Below are positions 1-9,373 of a DNA stretch of 36,120 nt, piece after piece. Origin of the DNA: Betaproteobacteria bacterium (lineage in GTDB: Bacteria > Pseudomonadota > Gammaproteobacteria > Burkholderiales > SG8-41). The notes below the pieces were generated by a model. That model saw nothing but the letters and a program-made list of their open reading frames with translations, did not search any database and was not told where the DNA came from. The DNA lies in contig JACQOJ010000051.1 in the NCBI GenBank assembly GCA_016202605.1, forward strand, positions 1-36,120, read 5' to 3'. Numbering within the stretch: position 1 is the stretch's first letter; each line of letters begins with the position of its first letter. The position numbers were made by a program, and so were the translations under genes.

Positions 1-169
1 CCTCCAGTCCTGCCGGCCCCGAGCGCAGATAGCGCTCGATCCACTTGTAGCCGGTCTTGCGGCTCACGTCATAGAGCTGGCAAAGCTCCGTGATCGAGAG
101 TGATTCGCGAAGGAAATCGGCGATGAAGTGGGTTCTCTGGTCCATAGGTGACGTTTGGCTCCACGGCAT
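1..169 (-). CDS. IS481-family-like transposase, N-terminal part (runs off window edge)
   Basis: Reverse complement of 1..169 translates to MPWSQTSPMDQRTHFIADFLRESLSITELCQLYDVSRKTGYKWIERYLRSGPAGLE, a typical IS481/IS3-group helix-turn-helix N-terminus (LSITELCQLYDVSRKTGYKWIERY). Confidence 0.85.
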   Translation of the reverse strand, partial: MPWSQTSPMDQRTHFIADFLRESLSITELCQLYDVSRKTGYKWIERYLRSGPAGLE

Positions 170-205
170 GGGCACCTCCTTTGGTGCCCGTTAGTATCCA
201 CAAAC

Positions 206-250
206 TGTTACCCATGTCCCTGGACTAAAATGTTACCTATGTGTCCGGAC
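206..250. repeat. IS end: two related 20-bp repeats (tgttacccatgtccctggac 206-225; tgttacctatgtgtccggac 231-250), 25 bp apart
   Basis: Seen in sequence just upstream of the transposase start; TGTTACCNATGT...GGAC is typical of IS481-type termini. Confidence 0.65.
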
Positions 251-361
251 CGTACCGCTGCCGAACCTAACAGGAGCCTTCAGCGCGCTCAGCTTAGCAG
301 CGTGGCGTTCGTAATTTACCCTTCACTTCCGTGCGAACTCGCGATTTCCCCTGATCGGCAA

Positions 362-940
362 CTATGCGCGAAGATCGAATGCGGTATGGTGGAACGTGTA
401 GTCACCGACTACCCGCTCCCCGCCTGCATCGACTGCCACCAACCGCACGCGATGTTGATGTGACGGCATCAGGCGAAGCCGTGCAGTATTCGGCGTCAAC
501 ACGACTTCGCCGCTCGCTGCGTTGAACGGGATATCGTGAAAGACTTCCGCGGCTGCGTCGGTCGAGGGGTAGACAATGGCATCCAGACGACTCACGCCCG
601 CGAGCGGTGCTTCCAGGCGCGCGACGAGCATGTCATCCTCTGGCGCAACGGTGCAGTTCACGCTGCCGTTGCGGGCTACCCGGTACTCGCGCAAGCGCAC
701 GCCCTGCTCGGCCAGGTCCTTGACGAAAGCATCCGCGACGAACGCGCGCACCGCGCCCTCGCGGAACGCAGCCCGAATCCCGCGGGCAAGCCCGACGAGC
801 TCGGCGAGCCTCTTGCTGCACTCGCCGCATCCGAGGAGGTGCTCATCGATTCGCGCTTCGGCGGTGTCGTCGAGCTCTCCGAGCCAGTATTCGATGAGTG
901 CCGCAAGCGCGATCGGAGCATTGCAGGCCGGGCCAGTCAT
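362..940 (-). CDS. Zinc-binding anti-sigma factor (ZAS/zf-HC2-like), apparently soluble
   Basis: H-x3-C-x2-C motif (HLLGCGEC); lies 2 bp downstream of an ECF sigma factor gene; no obvious transmembrane stretch. Start chosen at MTGPACNAP. Confidence 0.75.
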   Translation of the reverse strand: MTGPACNAPIALAALIEYWLGELDDTAEARIDEHLLGCGECSKRLAELVGLARGIRAAFREGAVRAFVADAFVKDLAEQGVRLREYRVARNGSVNCTVAPEDDMLVARLEAPLAGVSRLDAIVYPSTDAAAEVFHDIPFNAASGEVVLTPNTARLRLMPSHQHRVRLVAVDAGGERVVGDYTFHHTAFDLRA

Positions 941-942
941 GG

Positions 943-1515
943 TCAGGCTTGCCTTCCGATCACACAATCGCGCAGGCGCTCCAGCCCGCGATGCCGTATG
1001 ACACGCACGTTGCCCGCAGCCAACCCCAGTGCCTCCGCCACTTCGCCAGCCTGCTTGTCTTCGTAAAACGTCATCACTAGGACCGCGCGTTCCCGCTCCG
1101 ACAGTCGGTCAAGGCATTGCGCAAGCCGCTCACGATCAAGCCGCGGAACGGCAGACGCGTCAGCAATCGAGATGTCGCCCCCGAATTGCTGCAGCAAGCG
1201 CTCGCGTCGCGCGTGCCCCCGCCGCAGATCGAGCACCACCATACGGCACGCTCCAAATACGAATGACACTACCCGTTCGGTTTCCCGAAGCCCTCCTGCC
1301 CGCAATTTCTCGATTGTCATCAGCAACACCTGCTGCACCAGGTCCGCCGCGGCCTGCTCATCGCGCAAATGCCGGAGCCCGTAGAGGCGTACCCGCGGCG
1401 CAAGGCGGCGATATAACTCGGCCTCCGCCTCGCTTGCCAGGCCCGGCCCGGCTTCCACGATACGGCGCGCCAGAATCGCATCCTCGTCCAGCCGATCGAT
1501 GGGCAGGTTCTCCAT
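943..1515 (-). CDS. RNA polymerase ECF-type sigma-70 factor
   Basis: LRHLRDEQAAADLVQQVLLMTIEKLRAG (region 2) and CLDRLSERERAVLVMTFYEDKQAGEVAEALGLAAGNVRVIRHRGLERLRDCV (region 4). Start chosen at MENLPIDRL; upstream start uncertain. Confidence 0.9.
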   Translation of the reverse strand: MENLPIDRLDEDAILARRIVEAGPGLASEAEAELYRRLAPRVRLYGLRHLRDEQAAADLVQQVLLMTIEKLRAGGLRETERVVSFVFGACRMVVLDLRRGHARRERLLQQFGGDISIADASAVPRLDRERLAQCLDRLSERERAVLVMTFYEDKQAGEVAEALGLAAGNVRVIRHRGLERLRDCVIGRQA

Positions 1516-1608
1516 CAAGAGAGAATACCGCCAATGCCCATCGACAGGAAGTGTAACGAATTGCCTTCCCGTTACACATCCTGCCGTCATTCAACAAGGA
1601 GATCGCGC

Positions 1609-2334
1609 ATGATTACGAACCGAGAGTCCGGTACCAATATTTTCGAGATTGCGCCGGACATCTACCGAATCAATACTCCGGTGTGCATTCCGGGCGGTCC
1701 GGACCGCTTCAACTTCAACCAGTACCTGGTCGTAGACGAGGAACCGCTCCTGTTTCACACCGGGCCGCGCAAGATGTTTGCGGTCGTGCGCGAGGCAATC
1801 GAGCGCGTGATGCCGATCGGGCAACTGCGCTACATCGGGCTGTCGCACTTCGAGGCCGACGAATGCGGGGCGATGAACGAGTTTCTTGCCGTGGCACCCC
1901 GCGCCGTTCCGCTGTGCGGGCACATCGCGGCAATGGTATCGGTGAATGACGTCGCCGACCGCCCTGCGCGCGCGCTGGCTGATGGCGAGATGCTGGTGCT
2001 CGGCAAACATACGATGCGCTGGTTCGACACGCCGCACATGCCCCACGCCTGGGAGTGCGGCCTGATGATGGATACGGAAACGCGCACGTTCTTTTGCGGC
2101 GATCTTTTCACCGAGGGCGGCCCGGGAGATCCTCCGGTCGCCGAATCCGACATCCTGGGACCGAGCGAGGCTTTTCGCGCTCATATGGATTACTACGCCC
2201 ATGCGCCGGACACGACGGGAACGCTTGCGCGCCTTGCGGAACAGCGCCCGACGACGCTTGCCCGCATGCATGGCAGCGCCTGGCGCGGCGATGGGGCGGT
2301 TCTGCTGCACGCCCTGGCGACTGCACTGAAGTGA
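1609..2334 (+). CDS. MBL-fold / oxygen-binding di-iron (ODP-like) protein
   Basis: SHFEADECG matches the HxExD ligand pattern of flavodiiron-type ODP domains, followed by H (PHMPHAW), D (FFCGDLFTEGG) and H (LARMHGS). ATG 1609 preceded by AAGGAG. Confidence 0.8.
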   Translation: MITNRESGTNIFEIAPDIYRINTPVCIPGGPDRFNFNQYLVVDEEPLLFHTGPRKMFAVVREAIERVMPIGQLRYIGLSHFEADECGAMNEFLAVAPRAVPLCGHIAAMVSVNDVADRPARALADGEMLVLGKHTMRWFDTPHMPHAWECGLMMDTETRTFFCGDLFTEGGPGDPPVAESDILGPSEAFRAHMDYYAHAPDTTGTLARLAEQRPTTLARMHGSAWRGDGAVLLHALATALK

Positions 2335-2535
2335 TGTCTGTGCGGGAGTCCGCAAGCGTTAGGGCAGTGTCGGCGCGCTGCTCCTCCGACCATCAACACC
2401 GCAGTCCGGAGATCCGCACGCTCGACTGACGGCTCCTGGCCGTTTGCTGCCGGATGAGTCATCTTCCGGGCTCGGTTATACTGGGTCGCCGCGCCCGCGA
2501 ACGTTTGCGCGGCGGATCGAATTCGGAGATGGGCG

Positions 2536-3420
2536 ATGGAACTGAAACGGTTGGGACCAGGATTCGTCGCTGAGGTGCGGGGTGCCGGACTCGTTGACGT
2601 CGCGCGAGACAATGCAATCTATCGTTTGGTACGCGCCGCATTCGAGGAGCATTCCGTTCTTGTTTTTCGCGACCGGAAGATCACCGACGAACTGCAGGTC
2701 GCGTTTTCGCGGCGCTTCGGGCCGCTCGAGACCGCCAAGGCCGCCTCGCTGGGGGAAGGCACCCCGTTCAGCATACTGACCAACATCGATCGGGCGACCG
2801 GGACGCTGGTGCCGCCGGATCACAAGGAGGCTTTGCGCGCTCGCGCCAACCAATTGTGGCACACGGACAGCTGTTTCAAGGTGCCCCCCGCGCTCGCTTC
2901 GGTGCTGTCCGCGCGCGTGATCCCGCGGACGGGAGGTGAGACCGAGTTTGCATCGCTGCGCGGTGCCTGGGAGCGCCTGGCGGGGCCGATGCAAGCGCGT
3001 CTGGCCAACGCTTATGCGTGGCACGACTACGCGCATTCACGCGGCAAGATTGCGCCTCACCTCGCGTCGGACCGTGAAAAGACTGCGCTACCGCCCGTGT
3101 GCTGGCGCATACGCTGGCGTAACCCGGTGAACGGCCGGGATGCACTGTACATCGCTTCCCATACCTATGCGATCGAAGGCATGCGCAGGGACGAAGCGCA
3201 AGCCCTGCTCGGCGATCTCATCGGCCATGCCACTGCGCGGGGCCAGACTTATCTTCACCGATGGCAGGCAGGGGACGTCATCATGTGGGATAACCGGGCC
3301 GTACTGCACCGTGGCCGTCCCTGGCCGGACAACGAACCCCGTCACATGGTGCGCACGACGATCACGGCCACGGACGCCGACGGCCTGGCCGAAATGTGGC
3401 CGGTGCAAGGCGCGGCCTGA
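2536..3420 (+). CDS. TauD/TfdA family Fe(II)/2-oxoglutarate dioxygenase
   Basis: WHTDSCF (HxD) and MWDNRAVLHRGRPWP C-terminal His/Arg motif; full-length 294 aa. Confidence 0.9.
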   Translation: MELKRLGPGFVAEVRGAGLVDVARDNAIYRLVRAAFEEHSVLVFRDRKITDELQVAFSRRFGPLETAKAASLGEGTPFSILTNIDRATGTLVPPDHKEALRARANQLWHTDSCFKVPPALASVLSARVIPRTGGETEFASLRGAWERLAGPMQARLANAYAWHDYAHSRGKIAPHLASDREKTALPPVCWRIRWRNPVNGRDALYIASHTYAIEGMRRDEAQALLGDLIGHATARGQTYLHRWQAGDVIMWDNRAVLHRGRPWPDNEPRHMVRTTITATDADGLAEMWPVQGAA

Positions 3421-3590
3421 CGCGCCGGTCACCGGTTAGATGCGCGTACCTCGATTTGGCCGAAGTGCTCGAGCACCAGCGATCGCATACTGAACAGGAC
3501 ATTGGTTTACCCCGTAGTCCAACCGAAGCGAATACGCCGGCGCTCTTACCTGTACTGATCCTGAAATGTGCCTGCGATGACCCCTGAACT

Positions 3591-4418
3591 TCACCCGTTG
3601 CGTCGCCTAAGGGGCTTGGGTGCGCCGGGTGCCGGATAGACATCGGGCCCGTAATGTGCCCGGATGCGATCGAGGAATTCGCCCGTGGGCGGCGCATAGG
3701 CGAAACGCTTGCTGATAAAGCGCCCGGTAAGGATTCTCAACTTCACTGCCATTTCGGCCATCTTTATCAGCTCGAAAATCCCGTTCACGACGGGGGAGCC
3801 GCCGAGTTCGAAGAGGCCCGCCTCGGTGATGAAGACGCCGATCTCCCCGCCCGCAGGGATGATGACTTCAGCGCCCTTCGCCACCAGCTTTTCGGCGGCG
3901 GACGTGAATCGTACGATCACGTCCTTGCGCCGGGCTTCGTCCCGGAACGCTTTCCTGAGATCGAGCGGCGAGGTCTGCATCACTTCGATCCCGGAGAACT
4001 TCTGCCGCAGCCCGTAGCGGTCGACGTTCTCCATGAGCCGCGGGATCCATTTCTCGGCGATCGCCACGAGCCCGAAATTCGCGCCCATGATCGATGCGAC
4101 ATGCAGGGTGGTTTCGGAAAGGCCCAGCACCGGGATGTTGACCATTTCGCGCGCTTCGCGCAGTCCCGCATCAGTGATGTTCCCGATCAGGAACGCGTCG
4201 TAGCCTTCCTTCTCGGCCTGGATCGCGTTGTAGATGACTTCCCGGGTGTCGTGGTATTCGAGGAAGCGGAAATGCGCGCCGATGCCGGCGGCTTCCTTCA
4301 GGCCCTGGACGTGGACCGTGGTGCCCGGTTCGGCGGCGCGGCTGATCACCTTTTTCAGATCGGCCCCATAATCCAGGGTTTCCGCCTGCCGCGCGAGGCT
4401 TTGATACCACAGTCTCAT
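3591..4418 (-). CDS. Asp/Glu/hydantoin racemase superfamily protein (lacks cysteine)
   Basis: MRLWYQSL...FLIGNITDAGLREAREMVNIPVLGLSE...ANFGLVAIAEKW...KGAEVIIPAGGEIGVF; family-like architecture. Confidence 0.8.
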   Translation of the reverse strand: MRLWYQSLARQAETLDYGADLKKVISRAAEPGTTVHVQGLKEAAGIGAHFRFLEYHDTREVIYNAIQAEKEGYDAFLIGNITDAGLREAREMVNIPVLGLSETTLHVASIMGANFGLVAIAEKWIPRLMENVDRYGLRQKFSGIEVMQTSPLDLRKAFRDEARRKDVIVRFTSAAEKLVAKGAEVIIPAGGEIGVFITEAGLFELGGSPVVNGIFELIKMAEMAVKLRILTGRFISKRFAYAPPTGEFLDRIRAHYGPDVYPAPGAPKPLRRRNG

Positions 4419-4440
4419 CTTTGTCCTTTTGTGCGGCGGG

Positions 4441-5409
4441 TCAGTCGACCTTGACGCCGGCGAGCTTGATGACTTTTGCGTTCAGTTCCCATTCCCGCCG
4501 GATCAACGCGGCGAATTCCCCGGGGCTGCTCCCCACCGGGTCGGCGCCGAGCGCCTCGATCCGCGACCGGGTCTCCGGTGCACTGACCGTCCTGACCATC
4601 ACCTCGCTCAAACGGGCGATGATGCGCTGCGGCGTCCCGGCGGGAGCAACCAGCCCGAGCCAACTGCCCGCTTCGAAGTCGGGCACGCCCGCCTCGCTCA
4701 TCGTCGGGACACCGGGCAGCAGCGGCGAGCGCCTGGCGCCGGCCACGGCGAGCGGCTGCATGCGCCCCGCCTTGATGTGCGCGAGGATCGGCGGGATTGA
4801 GTTCAGCGTCACGCTGACGCGCCCGGCGAGGAGATCGGTCACCGCTTGGGGAGCCCCTTTGTACGGCACGTGCGTAAAATTCACTCTCGCCGCGCTCTTG
4901 AACCGTTCCATCGCGAGATGATTGGCGGTGCCATTGCCGGCCGACGAGTAGTCGAGCTTGCCGGGCTCCGCCCGGGCCAGCGCGATCAACTCCTTGACCG
5001 ACCTGGCGCGAACCGAGGGATGGACGAGCAGAAGGAAGGGGCCCGTCGAGATCAGGCCGATCGGCGCGAAATCCTTGTGCGTGTCGTAGGGCACGTTCTT
5101 CGACACATGCGGGACGATCGTGAGCGCGCCGGGGCTGGTGAGGAACAGGGTGTAGCCATCGGGCGCCGCCCGCGCCACGAGTTCGGCGGCGATGCGCCCG
5201 CCCGCGCCGCCCCGGTTGTCGATGACGAGCGGCTGGCCGAGCAGTTCGGCCATGCCGGGGGTCACCGTGCGCGCGAGCACGTCCGGCGTGCCGCCGCCGG
5301 GCACGGGGAGTATCACCCGGATCGGCTTGTCGGGATAGGTTTGCGCCGCCGCAAGCGGTACAAGGAACACGAGCGCGAGACCGGCAACTACGCTGCAGAT
5401 GAATTTCAT
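4441..5409 (-). CDS. Tripartite tricarboxylate transporter (TctC/Bug) solute-binding protein
   Basis: Signal peptide + YPDKPIRVILPVPGGGTPDVLART...VIDNRGGAGGRIAAELVARAAPDGYTL...VPYKGAPQAVTDLLAGRV. Confidence 0.95.
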   Translation of the reverse strand: MKFICSVVAGLALVFLVPLAAAQTYPDKPIRVILPVPGGGTPDVLARTVTPGMAELLGQPLVIDNRGGAGGRIAAELVARAAPDGYTLFLTSPGALTIVPHVSKNVPYDTHKDFAPIGLISTGPFLLLVHPSVRARSVKELIALARAEPGKLDYSSAGNGTANHLAMERFKSAARVNFTHVPYKGAPQAVTDLLAGRVSVTLNSIPPILAHIKAGRMQPLAVAGARRSPLLPGVPTMSEAGVPDFEAGSWLGLVAPAGTPQRIIARLSEVMVRTVSAPETRSRIEALGADPVGSSPGEFAALIRREWELNAKVIKLAGVKVD

Positions 5410-5491
5410 GGACGTCTCCTCCTCGAACGGGCTGTGACTGGTTTACGTTACCGCGTCCGCCGATGCGAGGGACGCAACTGCCAGGGGATCC

Positions 5492-5626
5492 TTATTTCGG
5501 GGCGCCCGCACTGCCCATCTTCAAGTCTTGCTTCTTCAGCTTCTTCGCTCGCCTGGCTGCCTTCGCGAGGTGCTTTCTGATTTTCTGCTTTTTTCGCCTG
5601 GTCTTCAGCATCTGAGAGTGAGTCAC
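5492..5626 (-). CDS. Small highly basic protein (44 aa)
   Basis: GTG start at 5626 preceded by GGAGGCGCCA; product VTHSQMLKTRRKKQKIRKHLAKAARRAKKLKKQDLKMGSAGAPK. Confidence 0.55.
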   Translation of the reverse strand: MTHSQMLKTRRKKQKIRKHLAKAARRAKKLKKQDLKMGSAGAPK

Positions 5627-5832
5627 TGGCGCCTCCGGTTGATGAACTATTGAATCGCACGCCAGTTTGCCGCGTTTTTGCGTTCTTGGCCAATCCACGT
5701 CGGGACTGCGGAAACGGGAAAACAAATGGCGCCAGAGATCTCGACGACAAGGATCGGAGTCTCCAATGGTGTTGGTAAAATACCCCGCCCTCCCACTACC
5801 ACACTTTGAAGGTTACCCGGTTCGCGATCACG

Positions 5833-6834
5833 ATGATTACAGCACTGGTTTCAAAGCAGTTCATCGCCCGGTTCGGCGATGATTTCAAGGCCGTCGCCGG
5901 GCGTGCCGGCAAGGCCGTCCGGTTCATGACGCTGCCCGAGGCGCCGGGCGCGCGCTTGTCGCGGGCCGATTGCGCGCGCATCGACTGCATTTTTCTGGAC
6001 CGCGACATGCGTTTCAACAAACCGCTCTACGCCGCCTACGAAGACGCGGTAAAGGCGGCGCACAACGTCAAGTGGATCCACTACACCAGCTCCGGCATCG
6101 GCCAGCAATTCTTCGCTTCCGAGCTCGATGCCAGAGGCGTCACGCTCACCAGTTCCACCGGGTCGAACGCCGAGCCGGTGGCGCAGACCGGATTTACGGG
6201 GCTCCTCATGCTCGCGCGCGGCTTTCCCTCGTATATCCAGGACCAGCATCGGCACGAGTGGCGCCCGCTGCGCGGCGCGACGCTGCCCGACGATCTGCGC
6301 GGCCAGACGCTCCTGCTGATCGGCGTCGGCGCGGTCGGAATGGTCTTCGCGGGCTATGCGCGAGCTTTCGGCCTCAAGGTGATCGGGGTGCGCCGCAGTT
6401 CGCGAAAGCCCTCTGATCCTGTCGACGAGCTGCATCCACCTTCACGGTTACCCGAGCTGCTGCCGCGCGCCGACTGGATCGTGATCGCCTGCCCGCTCAC
6501 CCGGGAGACGCGCAATCTTCTCGATGCCGATGCGTTCAGTTACATCAAGCAGGGTGCGCGGCTCATCAACATCGGGCGCGGCGAAGTGGTCGACGAAGCG
6601 GCGATGATCGGGGCGCTCCGCAGCGGCCGTCTCGCCGGCGCCGCGCTCGACGCACACGCGCAGGAGCCGCTTCCCGCGGATTCGCCGCTGTGGGACCTGC
6701 CCAACGTCATCGTCACGCCGCACAACGCCTCCGCCTCCAAGGGCAACGAAAAGCGCTGCGCCGAGATGTTCATCGCGAACCTCGGACACTGGCTGCGCGG
6801 GGAGCCCATGTTCAACGTGCAGCGCGTGGCGTAA
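5833..6834 (+). CDS. D-isomer-specific 2-hydroxyacid dehydrogenase (NAD-binding)
   Basis: LLLIGVGAVGMVFAGYARAFGLKVIGVRRS Rossmann motif; GARLINIGRGEVVDEAAMIGALRSGRLAGAALDAHAQEPLPADSPLWDLPNVIVTPHNA. Confidence 0.93.
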   Translation: MITALVSKQFIARFGDDFKAVAGRAGKAVRFMTLPEAPGARLSRADCARIDCIFLDRDMRFNKPLYAAYEDAVKAAHNVKWIHYTSSGIGQQFFASELDARGVTLTSSTGSNAEPVAQTGFTGLLMLARGFPSYIQDQHRHEWRPLRGATLPDDLRGQTLLLIGVGAVGMVFAGYARAFGLKVIGVRRSSRKPSDPVDELHPPSRLPELLPRADWIVIACPLTRETRNLLDADAFSYIKQGARLINIGRGEVVDEAAMIGALRSGRLAGAALDAHAQEPLPADSPLWDLPNVIVTPHNASASKGNEKRCAEMFIANLGHWLRGEPMFNVQRVA

Positions 6835-6868
6835 ATTCGGAATCATCCACATCCACACGAGGATTGCC

Positions 6869-7726
6869 ATGTCTCTCAAGTATCCCCTGGTGCACGTCGA
6901 CGACGTCCGTCCCGAGAACATGAAGGAGGGAGAGGGCTGGGCCATCTCCGAGTTTCGCCTTCCCATCTCCGGCAGAAATGGAAGCTCGACGACGATCTTC
7001 CATTCCATCTTCCGGCCCGGTTCGACGCACGCGAAGCACCTTCACCGCAACTGCGACGAGATTGCCGTCTACCTGAAGGGCCATGGCGTCGTCGGGCAGG
7101 GAAACGAGCGCACCGAGGTCCGTCCCGGTCACTGTCGCCTCATGCCCAAGGGCTCGGAGCACTTCTTCTTCAACGAAACGAAGGACGAGGAGGGCCTCGT
7201 CATCGGGTTCTACGTCGGGGCGAGGAGCGTGGAAGACACCGGCTACGAGTTCCGCGGCGCCGTGACCGAAGCCGATCTCAAGATGCCGCGGGCGAAGACG
7301 CTGAGTGGCGGCATTCTGGTCCACATCGACGACGTGACACCCGCGCGAATGAACGTCGAGGACGGCTGGAGCATCACCGACTTCCGCATCCCCATCGGCC
7401 GCCATAACGGCAGCCCCACCACCCTCTTCTGGGCGAAGTTCATGCCCGGCGCCATCCACAAGAAGCACCGGCACGAGAGCTGCGATGAGATCTACTACGT
7501 GATCCGCGGCCACGGCCTGGCGGGCGCGGGCCCGGACCGTGCCGAGGTGCGCGGCGGTCATGTCCACTACGTCCCCAAGGGCGTCGAGCACTTCATGTAC
7601 AACCTGAGCACGACCGAGCCCTTGGAAGCGATCGGCATCTACATCGGCGCGGGCAGCGTCGAGGAGACGGGCTATGTCTTCACGGGAGAAATGACCGAGG
7701 CGGACATCCAGGCCAGGACGGCGTAG
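6869..7726 (+). CDS. Tandem double-cupin protein
   Basis: Two internally repeated cupin units (HAKHLHRNCDEIAVYLKGHG... and HKKHRHESCDEIYYVIRGHG...). Confidence 0.9.
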   Translation: MSLKYPLVHVDDVRPENMKEGEGWAISEFRLPISGRNGSSTTIFHSIFRPGSTHAKHLHRNCDEIAVYLKGHGVVGQGNERTEVRPGHCRLMPKGSEHFFFNETKDEEGLVIGFYVGARSVEDTGYEFRGAVTEADLKMPRAKTLSGGILVHIDDVTPARMNVEDGWSITDFRIPIGRHNGSPTTLFWAKFMPGAIHKKHRHESCDEIYYVIRGHGLAGAGPDRAEVRGGHVHYVPKGVEHFMYNLSTTEPLEAIGIYIGAGSVEETGYVFTGEMTEADIQARTA

Positions 7727-7848
7727 CGGTTCCGCCGCACAACGCGTCCGAACATCAGGATCGAGTGAGCCAACGGTCGATAGACATGTCCTCCGGCTCA
7801 CTCGCGTAGATTTTCTTCTCGTTATTCGCCACCTGAAAATCAACCCCG

Positions 7849-9324
7849 TCAGATCAGTTGGTTTTGAGAAGCCAGGACTTTCTGTAGCTGCTCGATGTCA
7901 ACCGCCCTGGGTTCCACCCGCATTTTGAGTGCCAACGCTGCCGCTGTTCCGGTAGCCTGTCCTGTCATCATGCAAGCGGCTTGGGAGCGGGTACAGCCCT
8001 GGGCGATGTGATCGGTCGAGATGCACCTGCCCGCCACAAGCAGGTTCTTCAGGCCACGGGGCAGCAAAGTGCGGTACGGAATGTGGAACCAGCCGGAACC
8101 GCCGACTTCCGCCAGCAGCAGCGATTGCTTTCCGTCCTTGTCGTGCACATCGACCACGCTGCCGTATCTCCCGATGCCGTCCGCAAAGTGTTTTCCCGCA
8201 AGGACATCGTCTTTGGTCAACGTGTAGTCGCCGACTATTCGCCTGGAATCGCGTACGCCGACCACTTGCGCGGTGTGGACCAGATATGCATCCTCGTATC
8301 CGGGCACATATTTGCGATAAAAAGCCGCCATGCGCACCGCGATGTCCCTCATGCCCATGGTTGCTTCTGTAAGTTCCTTCCTGTCGGTGGCGTCGACGTT
8401 GTACGCCATGTCCATGTTGTGAGAGATCAGGTCATAGCGAAACTTGCCATTCCTGAACATCGGTCTGGCCATGTAGGTCAGCGTATCCGGATTCACCTTT
8501 TCGAGGCCGTAGGGAATCGGGTAGTCGCCTTTCTGCAGCGCTTCCTTGATCTTCGCCTTGAACGGCAGCACCGTAATCGGCTTCTCTTCGTGGAGAAGTC
8601 GTAGAATGGTATCGACGTATTCCCGGCTAAATTCCTCCGGATGATTCCGGATGTAGGCGAGGGTGTCATCCAGCTTTACTCCTCCCATCACAAAGTAGAG
8701 CGTCATGGGTTGGCAATTTCCCTCCTGCGGATCTCCGAATTCGAAACTCGCGCCCGCGGCAGCGCAAATGTTTCCATCTGCCGTTGCGTCGATGGTGACG
8801 TTCGCAAGAATCTCGGTTCTCTTTTGCAGGGTCTCGACGACCACACCTCGCACCGTGTTGTCGGACAGCAGTACGTCTGTCGCCTGGGCGTAAAACCAGA
8901 CATCCACGCCTGATTCCACCACCATGCGCTCGATGACCCACTTGGCGATTTCCGGATCAAACAACTGCCTTGCGGTTGCCTGACCGGTGATTCCCCACGC
9001 GGCCCCAATCTCAAGCATGCGATCGATGTATTCCTGGGCGATGGAGAACACCAGTTGCTCGTCTTCAAAAGAGCTTTCATAGCTCGTGATCATTACCTTC
9101 TTGTGCTCTGCGCCTCGAGGAGCCTTCATGTGGCGCATCGAACGGATCATCATGACCATTCCGCCGGAGTGCGTCCCGCCCAGGTGATCCCGTTGTTCCA
9201 GCAGAATGACCTTTGCCCCGTTTCTTGCCGCGGCTATTGCGGCCACGAAACCTGCGGTGCCTCCTCCCACGACGAGCACATCGGTCTGGATCGTTTCGTT
9301 CTGTTTGGTCATTCTCAGGCTCAT
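7849..9324 (-). CDS. FAD-dependent oxidoreductase (FAD_oxidored type)
   Basis: DVLVVGGGTAGFVAAIAAARNGAKVILLEQRDHLGGTHSGGM; C-terminal NLLVAGRCISTDHIAQGCTRSQAACMMTGQATGTAAALALK. Confidence 0.93.
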   Translation of the reverse strand: MSLRMTKQNETIQTDVLVVGGGTAGFVAAIAAARNGAKVILLEQRDHLGGTHSGGMVMMIRSMRHMKAPRGAEHKKVMITSYESSFEDEQLVFSIAQEYIDRMLEIGAAWGITGQATARQLFDPEIAKWVIERMVVESGVDVWFYAQATDVLLSDNTVRGVVVETLQKRTEILANVTIDATADGNICAAAGASFEFGDPQEGNCQPMTLYFVMGGVKLDDTLAYIRNHPEEFSREYVDTILRLLHEEKPITVLPFKAKIKEALQKGDYPIPYGLEKVNPDTLTYMARPMFRNGKFRYDLISHNMDMAYNVDATDRKELTEATMGMRDIAVRMAAFYRKYVPGYEDAYLVHTAQVVGVRDSRRIVGDYTLTKDDVLAGKHFADGIGRYGSVVDVHDKDGKQSLLLAEVGGSGWFHIPYRTLLPRGLKNLLVAGRCISTDHIAQGCTRSQAACMMTGQATGTAAALALKMRVEPRAVDIEQLQKVLASQNQLI

Positions 9325-9373
9325 TCCGTAACTCCCGCGCGAATGGTGGAGGTTCTCTCGAAAATCCTACGGA

